Source of the DNA: Gordius sp. MW1
Lineage: Eukaryota; Nematomorpha; Gordioida; Gordea; Gordiidae
Reading direction: 5' to 3'
DNA length: 64,000 nt
Assembly (NCBI GenBank): GCA_964036665.1
Contig: OZ038531.1
Coordinates: forward strand, 12,090,168 to 12,154,167
The position numbers and the translations under genes were made by a program. The notes beneath the pieces are model-generated. The model saw only the letters and a program-made list of their open reading frames with translations. It was not told the DNA's origin and did not search any database. Shown one piece after another: positions 49,504 to 62,912 of this stretch (the first letter of the stretch is position 1; every line of letters begins with the position of its first letter).

Positions 49504-51912
49504 TAGAGCAGTTTTCAAAAATTAAGCACTCACGTTGCGATACAACAAACTAATCGCAACAATAAAACGTTGTCTTTTGTCAAAATGATAGTTCTCGCAG
49601 CTTAAAACCTCTTTTCGGAAGTCAATCGAGGATAATAGGATTCTCAAATTGGCTTACTTTTATATATTTTTTTATGCTCTTTCACATAGAATCGAAAAAA
49701 AGGAATATTTTTGCCTCAAGATTTTTCACATATTTTTCTTTGAACCGTATTTATCCGATGAAAGTTGTCGTTTTCAGACGTGGTTTCTATGATCCCAAGT
49801 AAAAATTTATCAGAATCTAAAAACTATTACTTTGAAATCATGATCGCATAGAGCAGTTTTCAAAAATTAAGCACTCACGTTGCGATACAACAAACTAATC
49901 GCAACAATAAAACGTTGTCTTTTGTCAAAATGATAGTTCTCGCAGCTTAAAACCTCTTTTCGGAAGTCAATCGAGGATAATAGGATTCTCAAATTGGCTT
50001 ACTTTTATATATTTTTTCATGCTCTTTCACATAGAATCGAAAAAAATTAATATTTTTACCTCAAAACTTTTCACATATTTTTCTTTGAACCGTATTCATC
50101 CGATGAAAGTTGTCGTTTTCAGACGTGGTTTCTATGATCCCAAGTAAAAATTTATCAGAATCTAAAAACTATTACTTTGAAATCATGCATAGAGCAGTTT
50201 TCAAAAATTAAGCACTCACGTTGCGATACAACAAACTAATCGCAACAATAAAACGTTGTCTTTTGTCAAAATGATAGTTCTCGCAGCTTAAAACCTCTTT
50301 TCGGAAGTCAATCGAGGATAATAGGATTCTCAAATTGGCTTACTTTTATATATTTTTTTATGCTCTTTCACATAGAATCGAAAAAAATAAATATTTTTGC
50401 CTCAAAATTTTTCACATATTTTTCTTTGAACCGTATTCATCCGATGAAAGTTGTCGTTTTCAGACGTGGTTTCTATGATCCCAAGTAAAAATTTATCAGA
50501 ATCTAAAAACTATTACTTTGAAATCATGATCGCATAGAGCAGTTCAAAAATTAAGCACTCACGTTGCGATACAACAAACTAATCGCCACAATAAAACGTT
50601 GTCTTTTGTCAAAATGATAGTTCTCGCAGCTTAAAACCTCTTTTCGGAAGTCAATCGAGGATAATAGGATTCTCAAATTGGCTTACTTTTATATATTTTT
50701 TTATGCTCTTTCACATAGAATCGAAAAAAATAAATATTTTTGCCTCAAAATTTTTCACATATTTTTCTTTGAACCGTATTCATCCGATAAAAGTTGTCGT
50801 TTTCAGACGTGGTTTCTATGATCCCAAGTAAAAATTTACCAGAATCTAAAAACGATTACTTTGAAATCATGATCGCATAGAGCAGTTTTCAAAAATTAAG
50901 CACTCACGTTGCGATACAACAAACTAATCGCAACAATAAAACGTTGTCTTTTGTCAAAATGATAGTTCTCGCAGCTTACAACCTCTTTTCGGAAGTCAAT
51001 CGAGGATAATAGGATTCTCAAATTGGCTTACTTTTATATATTTTTTCATGCTCTTTCACATAGAATCGAAAAAAATTAATATTTTGTACCTCAAAATTTT
51101 TCACATATTTTTCTTTGAACCGTATTCATCCGATGAAAGTTGCCGTTTTCAGACGTGGTTTCTATGATCCCAAGTAAAAATTTATCAGAATTTAAAAACT
51201 ATTACTTTGAAATCATGATCGCATAGAGCAGTTTTCAAAAATTAAGCACTCACGTTGCGATAAAACAAACTAATCGCCACAATAAAACGTTGTCTTTTGT
51301 CAAAATGATAGTTCTCGCAGCTTAAAACCTCTTTTCCGAAATCAATCGAGGATAATAGGTTTCTCAAATTGGCTTACTTTTATATATTTTTTCACGCTCT
51401 TTCACATAGAATTGAAAAAAATAAATATTTTTACCTCAAAATTTTCACATATTTTTCTTTGAACCGTATTCATCCGATGAAAGTTGTCGTTTTCAGACGT
51501 GGTTTCTATGATCCCAAGTAAAAATTTATCAGAATCTAAAAACTATTACTTTGAAATCATGATCGCATAGAGCAGTTTTCAAAAATTAAGCACTCACGTT
51601 GCGATACAACAAACTAATCGCAACAATAAAACGTTGCCTTTTGTCAAAATGATAGTTCTCGCAGCTTAAAACCTCTTTTCGGAAGTCAATCGAGGATAAT
51701 AGGATTCTCAAATTGGCTTACTTTTATATATTTTTTCATGCTCTTTCATATAGAATCGAAAAAAAGGAATATTTTTGCCTCAAAATTTTTCACATATTTT
51801 TCTTTGAACCGTATTCATCCGATGAAAGTTGTAGTTTTCAGACGTGGTTTCTAAGATCCCAAGTAAAAATTTATCAGAATCTAAAAACTATTACTTTGAA
51901 ATCATGATCGCA

Positions 51913-54667
51913 TAGAGCAGTTTTCAAAAATTAAGCAATCACGTTGCGATACAACAAACTAATCGCAACAATAAAACGTTGTCTTTTGTCAAAATGATAG
52001 TTCTCGCAGCTTAAAACCTCTTTTCGGAAGTCAATCGAGGATAATAGGATTCTCAAATTGGCTTACTTTTATATATATTTTTATGCTCTTTCACATAGAA
52101 TCGAAAAAAATAAATATTTTTGCCTCAAAATTTTTCAAATATTTTTCTTTGAACCGTATTCATCCGATGAAAGTTGTCGTTTTCAGATGTGGTTTCTATG
52201 ATATCAAGTAAAAATTTATCAGAATCTAAAAACTATTACTTTGAAATCATGATCGCATAGAGCAGTTTTCAAAAATTAAGCACTCACGTTGCGATACAAC
52301 AAACTAATCGCAACAATAAAACGTTGTCTTTTGTCAAAATGATAGTTCTCGCAGCTTAAAACCTCTTTTCGGAAGTCAATCGAGGATCATAGGATTCTCA
52401 AATTAGCTTACTTTTATATATTTTTTTATGCTCTTTCACATAGAATCGAAAAAAATAAATATTTTTACCTCAAAATTTTTCACATATTTTTCTTTGAACC
52501 GTATTCATCCGAAAATTGTCGTTTTCAGACGTGGTTTCTATGATCCCAAGTAAAAATTTATCAGAATTTAAAAACTATTACTTTGAAATCATTATCGCAT
52601 AGAGCAGTTTTAAAAAATTAAGCACTCACGTTGCGATACAACAAACTAATCGCAACAATAAAACGTTGCCTTTTGTCAAAATGATAGTTCTCGCAGCTTA
52701 AAACCTCTTTTCGGAAGTCAATCGAGGATAATAGGATTCTTAAATTGGCTTACTTTTATATATTTTTTCATGCTCTTTCATATAGAATCGAAAAAAAGAA
52801 TATTTTTGCCTCAAAATTTTTCACATATTTTTCTTTGAACCGTATTCATCCGATGAAAGTTGTCGTTTTCAGACGTGGTTTCTAAGATCCCAAGTAAAAA
52901 TTTATCAGAATCTAAAAACTATTACTTTGAAATCATGATCGCATAGAGCAGTTTTCAAAAATTAAGCACTCATGCGATACAACAAACTAATCGCAACAAT
53001 AAAACGTTGTCTTTTGTCAAAATGATAGTTCTCGCAGCTTAAAACCTCTTTTCGGAAGTCAATCGAGGATAATAGGATTCTCAAATTGGCTTACTTTTAT
53101 ATATTTTTTTATGCTCTTTCACATAGAATCGAAGAAAATAAATATTTTTACCTCAAAATTTTTCACATATTTTTCTTTGAACCGTATTCATCCGATGAAA
53201 GTTGTCGTTTTCAGACGTGGTTTCTATGATCCCAAGTAAAAATTTATCAGAATTAAAAAACTATTACTTTGAAATCATGATCGCATAAAGCAGTTTTCAA
53301 AAATTAAGCAATCACGTTGCGATACAACAAAAACAAAATAATCGCAACAATAAAACGTTGTCTTTTGTCAAAATGATAGTTCTCGCAGCTTAAAACCTCT
53401 TTTCGGAAGTCAATCGAGGATAATACGATTCTCAAATTGGCTTACTTTTATATATTTTTTTATGCTCTTTCACATAGAATCGAAAAAAATAAATATTTTT
53501 GCCTCAAAATTTTTCACATATTTTTCTTTGAACCGTATTCATCCGATGAAAGTTGTCGTTTTCAGACGTGGTTTCTATGATCCCAAGTAAAAATTTATCA
53601 GAATCTAAAAACTATTACTTTCAAATCATGATCGCATAGAGCAGTTTTCAAAAAGTAAGCACTCACGTTGCGATACAACAAACTAATCGCAACAATAAAA
53701 CGTTGTCTTTTGTCAAAATGATAGTTCTCGCAGCTTAAAACCTCTTTTCGGAAGTCAATCGAGGATAATAGGATTCTCAAATTGGCTTACTTTTATATAT
53801 TTTTTTATGCTCTTTCACATAGAATCGAAAAAAATAAATATTTTTGCCTCAAAATTTTCCACATATTTTTCTTTGAACCGTATTTATCCGATGAAAGTTG
53901 TCGTTTTCAGACGTGGTTTCTATGATCCCAAGTAAAAATTTATCAGAATCTAAAAACTATTACTTTGATATCATGATCGCATAGAGCAGTTTTCAAAAAT
54001 TAAGCACTCACGTTGCGATACAACAAACTAATCGCAACAATAAAACGTTGTCTTTTGTCAAAATGATAGTTCTCGCAGCTTAAAACCTCTTTTCGGAAGT
54101 CAATCGAGGATAATAGGATTCTCAAATTGGCTTACTTTTATATATTTTTTCATGCTCTTTCACATAGAATCGAAAAAAATTAATATTTTTACCTCAAAAC
54201 TTTTCACATATTTTTCTTTGAACCGTATTCATCCGATGAAAGTTGTCGTTTTCAGACGTGGTTTCTATGATCCCAAGTAAAAATTTATCAGAATCTAAAA
54301 ACTATTACTTTGAAATCATGCATAGAGCAGTTTTCAAAAATTAATCACTCACGTTGCGATACAACAAACTAATCGCAACAATAAAACGTTGTCTTTTGTC
54401 AAAATGATAGTTCTCGCAGCTTAAAACCTCTTTTCGGAAGTCAATCGAGGATAATAGGATTCTCAAATTGGCTTACTTTTATATATTTTTTCATGCTCTT
54501 TCATATAGAATCGAAAAAAAGGAATATTTTTGCCTCAAAATTTTTCACATATTTTTCTTTGAACCGTATTCATCCGATGAAAGTTGTAGTTTTCAGACGT
54601 GGTTTCTAAGATCCCAAGTAAAAATTTATCAGAATCTAAAAACTATTACTTTGAAATCATGATCGCA
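51913..54667 (+). repeat. Higher-order repeat of 2,755 bp (8 monomers), copy 1
   Basis: Monomer starts 51913, 52258, 52600, 52944, 53286, 53637, 53982, 54323. Marker variants: ATTTTTCAAATATT, GGATCATAGG with AAATTAGC, TCCGAAAATTGTCG, ATTCTTAAATTGG, AAGCACTCATGCGATAC, GAAGAAAATAAAT, AATACGATTC, ACTTTCAAATC, TTTTCCACAT, GATATCATG and TTAATCACTC. All recur 2,755 bp later. Homology to copy 2 begins somewhat earlier, inside the monomer at 51568 (after its private GTTGCCTTTTG). Confidence 0.92.
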
Positions 54668-57199
54668 TAGAGCAGTTTTCAAAAATTAAGCAATCACGTT
54701 GCGATACAACAAACTAATCGCAACAATAAAACGTTGTCTTTTGTCAAAATGATAGTTCTCGCAGCTTAAAACCTCTTTTCGGAAGTCAATCGAGGATAAT
54801 AGGATTCTCAAATTGGCTTACTTTTATATATATTTTTATGCTCTTTCACATAGAATCGAAAAAAATAAATATTTTTGCCTCAAAATTTTTCAAATATTTT
54901 TCTTTGAACCGTATTCATCCGATGAAAGTTGTCGTTTTCAGATGTGGTTTCTATGATATCAAGTAAAAATTTATCAGAATCTAAAAACTATTACTTTGAA
55001 ATCATGATCGCATAGAGCAGTTTTCAAAAATTAAGCACTCACGTTGCGATACAACAAACTAATCGCAACAATAAAACGTTGTCTTTTGTCAAAATGATAG
55101 TTCTCGCAGCTTAAAACCTCTTTTCGGAAGTCAATCGAGGATCATAGGATTCTCAAATTAGCTTACTTTTATATATTTTTTTATGCTCTTTCACATAGAA
55201 TCGAAAAAAATAAATATTTTTACCTCAAAATTTTTCACATATTTTTCTTTGAACCGTATTCATCCGAAAATTGTCGTTTTCAGACGTGGTTTCTATGATC
55301 CCAAGTAAAAATTTATCAGAATTTAAAAACTATTACTTTGAAATCATTATCGCATAGAGCAGTTTTAAAAAATTAAGCACTCACGTTGCGATACAACAAA
55401 CTAATCGCAACAATAAAACGTTGCCTTTTGTCAAAATGATAGTTCTCGCAGCTTAAAACCTCTTTTCGGAAGTCAATCGAGGATAATAGGATTCTTAAAT
55501 TGGCTTACTTTTATATATTTTTTCATGCTCTTTCATATAGAATCGAAAAAAAGAATATTTTTGCCTCAAAATTTTTCACATATTTTTCTTTGAACCGTAT
55601 TCATCCGATGAAAGTTGTCGTTTTCAGACGTGGTTTCTAAGATCCCAAGTAAAAATTTATCAGAATCTAAAAACTATTACTTTGAAATCATGATCGCATA
55701 GAGCAGTTTTCAAAAATTAAGCACTCATGCGATACAACAAACTAATCGCAACAATAAAACGTTGTCTTTTGTCAAAATGATAGTTCTCGCAGCTTAAAAC
55801 CTCTTTTCGGAAGTCAATCGAGGATAATAGGATTCTCAAATTGGCTTACTTTTATATATTTTTTTATGCTCTTTCACATAGAATCGAAGAAAATAAATAT
55901 TTTTACCTCAAAATTTTTCACATATTTTTCTTTGAACCGTATTCATCCGATGAAAGTTGTCGTTTTCAGACGTGGTTTCTATGATCCCAAGTAAAAATTT
56001 ATCAGAATTAAAAAACTATTACTTTGAAATCATGATCGCATAAAGCAGTTTTCAAAAATTAAGCAATCACGTTGCGATACAACAAAAACAAAATAATCGC
56101 AACAATAAAACGTTGTCTTTTGTCAAAATGATAGTTCTCGCAGCTTAAAACCTCTTTTCGGAAGTCAATCGAGGATAATACGATTCTCAAATTGGCTTAC
56201 TTTTATATATTTTTTTATGCTCTTTCACATAGAATCGAAAAAAATAAATATTTTTGCCTCAAAATTTTTCACATATTTTTCTTTGAACCGTATTCATCCG
56301 ATGAAAGTTGTCGTTTTCAGACGTGGTTTCTATGATCCCAAGTAAAAATTTATCAGAATCTAAAAACTATTACTTTCAAATCATGATCGCATAGAGCAGT
56401 TTTCAAAAAGTAAGCACTCACGTTGCGATACAACAAACTAATCGCAACAATAAAACGTTGTCTTTTGTCAAAATGATAGTTCTCGCAGCTTAAAACCTCT
56501 TTTCGGAAGTCAATCGAGGATAATAGGATTCTCAAATTGGCTTACTTTTATATATTTTTTTATGCTCTTTCACATAGAATCGAAAAAAATAAATATTTTT
56601 GCCTCAAAATTTTCCACATATTTTTCTTTGAACCGTATTTATCCGATGAAAGTTGTCGTTTTCAGACGTGGTTTCTATGATCCCAAGTAAAAATTTATCA
56701 GAATCTAAAAACTATTACTTTGATATCATGATCGCATAGAGCAGTTTTCAAAAATTAAGCACTCACGTTGCGATACAACAAACTAATCGCAACAATAAAA
56801 CGTTGTCTTTTGTCAAAATGATAGTTCTCGCAGCTTAAAACCTCTTTTCGGAAGTCAATCGAGGATAATAGGATTCTCAAATTGGCTTACTTTTATATAT
56901 TTTTTCATGCTCTTTCACATAGAATCGAAAAAAATTAATATTTTTACCTCAAAACTTTTCACATATTTTTCTTTGAACCGTATTCATCCGATGAAAGTTG
57001 TCGTTTTCAGACGTGGTTTCTATGATCCCAAGTAAAAATTTATCAGAATCTAAAAACTATTACTTTGAAATCATGCATAGAGCAGTTTTCAAAAATTAAT
57101 CACTCACGTTGCGATACAACAAACTAATCGCAACAATAAAACGTTGTCTTTTGTCAAAATGATAGTTCTCGCAGCTTAAAACCTCTTTTCGGAAGTCAA
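54668..57199 (+). repeat. Higher-order repeat of 2,755 bp, copy 2
   Basis: Partner of the previous block, with every marker I checked at exactly plus 2,755. Identity runs into the monomer at 57078 (TTAATCACTC retained) and ends near 57199, where TCAATCAATAATAATAGG replaces TCAATCGAGGATAATAGG. No difference between copies was noticed by eye in the markers, so the duplication is very recent or the assembly has duplicated a collapsed region. Confidence 0.9.
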
Positions 57200-60100
57200 T
57201 CAATAATAATAGGATTCTCAAATTGGCTTACTTTTATATATTTTCTTATGCTCTTTCACATAGAATCGAAAAAAATAAATATTTTTACCTCAAAATTTTT
57301 CACATATTTTTCTTTGAACCGTATTCATCCGATGAAAGTTGTCGTTTTCAGACGTGGTTTCTATGATATCAAGTAAAAATTTATCAGAATCTAAAAACTA
57401 TTACTTTGAAATCATGATCGCATAGAGCAGTTTTCAAAAATTAAGCACTCACGTTGCGATACAACAAACTAATCGCAACAATAAAACGTTGTTTGTCAAA
57501 ATGATAGTTCTCGCAGCTTAAAACCTCTTTTCGGAAGTCAATCGAGGATAATAGGATTCTCAAATTGGCTTACTTTTATATATTTTTTTATGCTCTTTCA
57601 CATAGAATCGAAAAAAATAAATATTTTTGCCTCAAAATTTTTCACATATTTATCTTTGAACCGTATTCATCCGATGAAAGTTGTCGTTTTCAGACGTGGT
57701 TTCTATGATCCCAAGTAAAAATTTATCAGAATCTAAAAACTATTACTTTGAAATCATGATCGCATAGAGCAGTTTTCAAAAATTAAGCACTCACGTTGCG
57801 ATACAACAAACTAATCGCAACAATAAAACATTGTCTTTTGTCAAAATGATAGTTCTCGCAGCTTAAAACCTCTTTTCGGAAGTCAATCGAGGATAATAGG
57901 ATTCTCAAATTGGCTTACTTTTATATATTTTTTCATGCTCTTTCACATAGAATCGAAAAAAATAAATATTTTGCCTCAAAATTTTTCACATATTTTTCTT
58001 TGAACCGTATTCATCCGATGAAAGTTGTCGTTTTCAGACGTGGTTTCTATGATCCCAAGTAAAAATTTATCAGAATCTAAAAACTATTACTTTGAAATCA
58101 TGATCGCATAGAGCAGTTTTCAAAAATTAAGCACTCACGTTGCGATACAACAAACTAATCGCAACAATAAAACGTTGTCTTTTGTCAAAATGATAGTTCT
58201 CGCAGCTTAAAACCTCTTTTCGGAAGTCAATCGAGGATAATAGGATTCTCAAATTGGCTTACTTTTATATATTTTTTTATGCTCTTTCACATAGAATCGA
58301 AAAAAATAAATATTTTTGCCTCAAAATTTTTCACATATTTTTCTTTGAACCGTATTCATCCGATGAAAGTTGTCGTTTTCAGACGTGGTTTCTATGATAT
58401 CAAGTAAAAATTTATCAGATTCTAAAAACTATTACTTTGAAATCATGATCGCATAGAGCAGTTTTCAAAAATTAAGCACTCACGTTGCGATACAACAAAC
58501 TAATCGCAGCAATAAAACGTTGTCTTTTGTCAAAATGATAGTTCTCGCAGCTTAAAACCTCTTTTCGGAAGTCAATCGAGGATAATAGGATTCTCAAATT
58601 GGCTTACTTTTATATATTTTTTTATGCTTTTCACATAGAATCGAAAAAAATAAATATTTTTACCTCAAAATTTTTCACATATTTTTCTTTGAACCGTATT
58701 CATCCGATGAAAGTTGTCGTTTTCAGACGTGGTTTCTATGATCCCAAGTACAAATTTATCAGAATTAATAACTATTACTTTGAAATCATGATCGCATAAA
58801 GCAGTTTTCAAAAATTAATCCCTCACGTTGCGATACAACAAAAACAAACTTTTCTTTGAACCGTATTCATCCGATGAAAGTTGTCGTTTTCAGACGTGGT
58901 TTCTATGATCCCAAGTACAGGATTCTCAAATTGGCTTACTTTTATATATTTTTTTATGCTCTTTCACATAGAATCGAAAAAAAGGAATATTTTTGCCTCA
59001 AAATTTTTCACATATTTTTCTTTGAACCGTATTTATCCGATGAAAGTTGTCGTTTTCAGACGTGGTTTCTATGATCCCAAGTAAAAATTTATCAGAATCT
59101 AAAAACTATTACTTTGAAATCATGATCGCATAGAGCAGTTTTCAAAAATTAAGCACACACGTTGCGATACAACAAACTAATCGCAACAATAAAACGTTGT
59201 CTTTTGTCAAAATGATAGTTCTCGCAGCTTAAAACCTCTTTTCGGAAGTCAATCGAGGATAATAGGATTCTCAAATTGGCTTACTTTTATATATTTTTTC
59301 ATGCTCTTTCACATAGAATCGAAAAAAATTAATATTTTTACCTCAAAACTTTTCACATATTTTTCTTTGAACCGTATTCATCCGATGAAAGTTGTCGTTT
59401 TCAGACGTGGTTTCTATGATCCCAAGTAAAAATTTATCAGAATCTAAAAACTATTACTTTGAAATCATGCATAGAGCAGTTTTCAAAAATTAAGCACTCA
59501 CGTTGCGATACAACAAACTAATCGCAACAATAAAACGTTGTCTTTTGTCAAAATGATAGTTCTCGCAGCTTAAAACCTCTTTTCGGAAGTCAATCAATAA
59601 TAATAGGATTCTCAAATTGGCTTACTTTTATATATTTTCTTATGCTCTTTCACATAGAATCGAAAAAAATAAATATTTTTACCTCAAAATTTTTCACATA
59701 TTTTTCTTTGAACCGTATTCATCCGATGAAAGTTGTCGTTTTCAGACGTGGTTTCTATGATATCAAGTAAAAATTTATCAGAATCTAAAAACTATTACTT
59801 TGAAATCATGATCGCATAGAGCAGTTTTCAAAAATTAAGCACTCACGTTGCGATACAACAAACTAATCGCAACAATAAAACGTTGTTTGTCAAAATGATA
59901 GTTCTCGCAGCTTAAAACCTCTTTTCGGAAGTCATTCGAGCATAATAGGATTCTCAAATTGGCTTACTTTTATATATTTTTTTATGCTCTTTCACATAGA
60001 ATCGAAAAAAATAAATATTTTTGCCTCAAAATTTTTCACATATTTTTCTTTGAACCGTATTCATCCGATGAAAGTTGTCGTTTTCAGACGTGGTTTCTAT

Positions 60101-61529
60101 GATCCCAAGTAAAAATTTATCAGAATCTAAAAACTATTACTTTGAAATCATGATCGCATAGAGCAGTTTTCAAAAATTAAGCACTCACGTTGCGATACAA
60201 CAAACTAATCGCAACAATAAAACGTTGTCTTTTGTCAAAATGATAGTTCTCGCAGCTTAAAACCTCTTTTCGGAAGTCAATCGAGGATAATAGGATTCTC
60301 AAATTGGCTTACTTTTATATATTTTTTCATGCTCTTTCACATAGAATCGAAAAAAATAAATATTTTTGCCTCAAAATTTTTCACATATTTTTCTTTGAAC
60401 CGTATTCATCCGATGAAAGTTGTCGTTTTCAGACGTGGTTTCTATGATCCCAAGTAAAAATTTATCAGAATCTAAAAACTATTACTTTTAAATCATGCAT
60501 AGAGCAGTTTTCAAAAATTAAGCACTCACGTTGCGATACAACAAACTAATCGCAACAATAAAACGTTGTCTTTTGTCAAAATGATAGTTCTCGCAGCTTA
60601 AAACCTCTTTTCGGAAGTCAATCGAGGATAATAGGATTCTCAAATTGGCTTACTTTTATATATTTTTTTATGCTCTTTCACATAGAATCGAAAAAAAGGA
60701 ATATTTTTGCCTCAAAATTTTTCACATATTTTTCTTTGAACCGTATTTATCCGATGAAAGTTGTCGTTTTCAGACGTGGTTTCTATGATCCCAAGTAAAA
60801 ATTTATCAGAATCTAAAAACTATTACTTTGATATCATGATCGCATAGAGCAGTTTTCAAAATTTAAGCACTCATGTTGCGATACAACAAACTAATCGCAA
60901 CAATAAAACGTTGTCTTTTGTCAAAATGATAGTTCTCGCAGCTTAAAACCTCTTTTCGGAAGTCAATCGAGGATAATAGGATTCTCAAATTGGCTTACTT
61001 TTATATATTTTTTCATGCTCTTTCACATAGAATCGAAAAAAATTAATATTTTTACCTCAAAACTTTTCACATATTTTTCTTTGAACCGTATTCATCCGAT
61101 GAAAGTTGTCGTTTTCAGACGTGGTTTCTATGATCCCAAGTAAAAATTTATCAGAATCTAAAAACTATTACTTTGAAATCATGCATAGAGCAGTTTTCAA
61201 AAATTAAGCACTCACGTTGCGATACAACAAACTAATCGCAACAATAAAACGTTGTCTTTTGTCAAAATGATAGTTCTCGCAGCTTAAAACCTCTTTTCGG
61301 AAGTCAATCAATAATAATAGGATTCTCAAATTGGCTTACTTTTATATATTTTCTTATGCTCTTTCACATAGAATCGAAAAAATAAATATTTTTACCTCAA
61401 AATTTTTCACATATTTTTCTTTGAACCGTATTCATCCGATGAAAGTTGTCGTTTTCAGACGTGGTTTCTATGATATCAAGTAAAAATTTATCAGAATCTA
61501 AAAACTATTACTTTGAAATCATGATCGCA
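57200..61529 (+). repeat. Satellite domain with CAATAATAATAGG and GTTGTTTGTC markers
   Basis: A block carrying TCAATCAATAATAATAGG plus TATATTTTCTTATG, followed one monomer later by the 3-bp-shorter CGTTGTTTGTCAAAATG, occurs at 57201, 59595 and 61309. Offsets are 2,394 and 1,714 bp, so the intervening monomer number differs by two. This pattern is expected from unequal exchange. No coding content. Confidence 0.8.
58797..59130 (+). repeat. Half-length deletion monomer, copy 5, with a second rearrangement
   Basis: Starts like the other 168-bp forms (here TTAATCCCTCACG) with the same AAACAAAC to TTTTCTTTGAACCG junction. At about 58917, CCCAAGTA then joins CAGGATTCTCAAATTGG, so the end of this monomer and the first third of the next are lost. 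Flanking companions at 58109 and 58454 match the other four modules (CAGATTCT; ATGCTTTTCACATAG). The two chance frames at 58856-59084 exist only because of this fusion. Confidence 0.87.
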
Positions 61530-62912
61530 TAGAGCAGTTTGCAATAATTAAGCACTCACGTTGCGATACAACAAACTAATCGCAACAATAAAACGTTGTT
61601 TGTCAAAATGATAGTTCTCCCAGCTTAAAACCTCTTTTCGGAAGTCAATCGAGGATAATAGGATTCTCAAATTGGCTTACTTTTATATATTTTTTCATCC
61701 TCTTTCACATAGAATCGAAAAAAAGGAATATTTTTGAATCAAAAGTTTTCACATATTTTTCTTTGAACCGTATTCATCCGATGAAAGTTGTCGTTTTCAG
61801 ACGTGGTTTCTATGATCCCAAGTAAAAATTTATCAGAATTGATAACTATTACTTTGAAATCATGATCGCATAAAGCAGTTTTCAAAAATTAAGCACTCAC
61901 GTTGCGATACAACAAAAACAAACTAATCGCAACAATAAAACGTTGTCTTTTGTCAAAATGATAGTTCTCGCAGCTTAAAACCTCTTTTCGGAAGTCAATC
62001 GAGGATAATAGGATTCTCAAATTGGCTTACTTTTATATATTTTTTTATGCTCTTTCACATAGAATCGAAAAAAATAAATATTTTTACCTCAAAATTTTTC
62101 ACATATTTTTTTTGAACCGTATTCATCCGATGAAAGTTGTCGTTTTCACACGTGGTTTCTATGATATCAAGTAAAAATTTATCAGAATCTAAAAACTATT
62201 ACTTTGAAATCATGATCGCATAGAGCAGTTTGCAATAATTAAGCACTCACGTTGCGATACAACAAACTAATCGCAACAATAAAACGTTGTTTGTCAAAAT
62301 GATAGTTCTCCCAGCTTAAAACCTCTTTTCGGAAGTCAATCGATGATAATAGGATTCTCAAATTGGCTTACTTTTATATATTTTTTCATCCTCTTTCACA
62401 TAGAATCGAAAAAAAGGAATATTTTTGAATCAAAAGTTTTCACATATTTTTCTTTGAACCGTATTCATCCGATGAAAGTTGTCGTTTTCAGACGTGGTTT
62501 CTATGATCCCAAGTAAAAATTTATCAGAATTGATAACTATTACTTTGAAATCATGATCGCATAAAGCAGTTTTCAAAAATTAAGCACTCACGTTGCGATA
62601 CAACAAAAACAAACTAATCGCAACAATAAAACGTTGTCTTTTGTCAAAATGATAGTTCTCGCAGCTTAAAACCTCTTTTCGGAAGTCAATCGAGGATAAT
62701 AGGATTCTCAAATTGGCTTACTTTTATATATTTTTTTATGCTCTTTCACATAGAATCGAAAAAAAGGAATATTTTTGCCTCAAAATTTTTCACATATTTT
62801 TCTTTGAACCGTATTTATCCGATGAAAGTTGTCGTTTTCAGACGTGGTTTCTATGATCCCAAGTAAAAATTTATCAGAATCTAAAAACTATTACTTTGAA
62901 ATCATGATCGCA
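61530..62912 (+). repeat. 691-bp dimeric repeat, two copies
   Basis: Copies begin at 61530 and 62221. Shared rare variants: CAGTTTGCAATAATTAAGC, GTTGTTTGTC, TTCTCCCAGC, TTTCATCCTCTTTC, TTTTTGAATCAAAAGTTTTC and AATTGATAAC, then a 351-bp-type monomer. TCGATGATAA versus TCGAGGATAA and the TTCACACGTGG change distinguish the copies. Confidence 0.87.

Noticed and set aside
51713-56535. Repeated open frames of 60-64 codons on both strands (51713, 53598, 54468, 56353)
   Set aside because: They are satellite read-through duplicated with the 2,755-bp unit; frames disappear in monomers with ordinary single-base differences.
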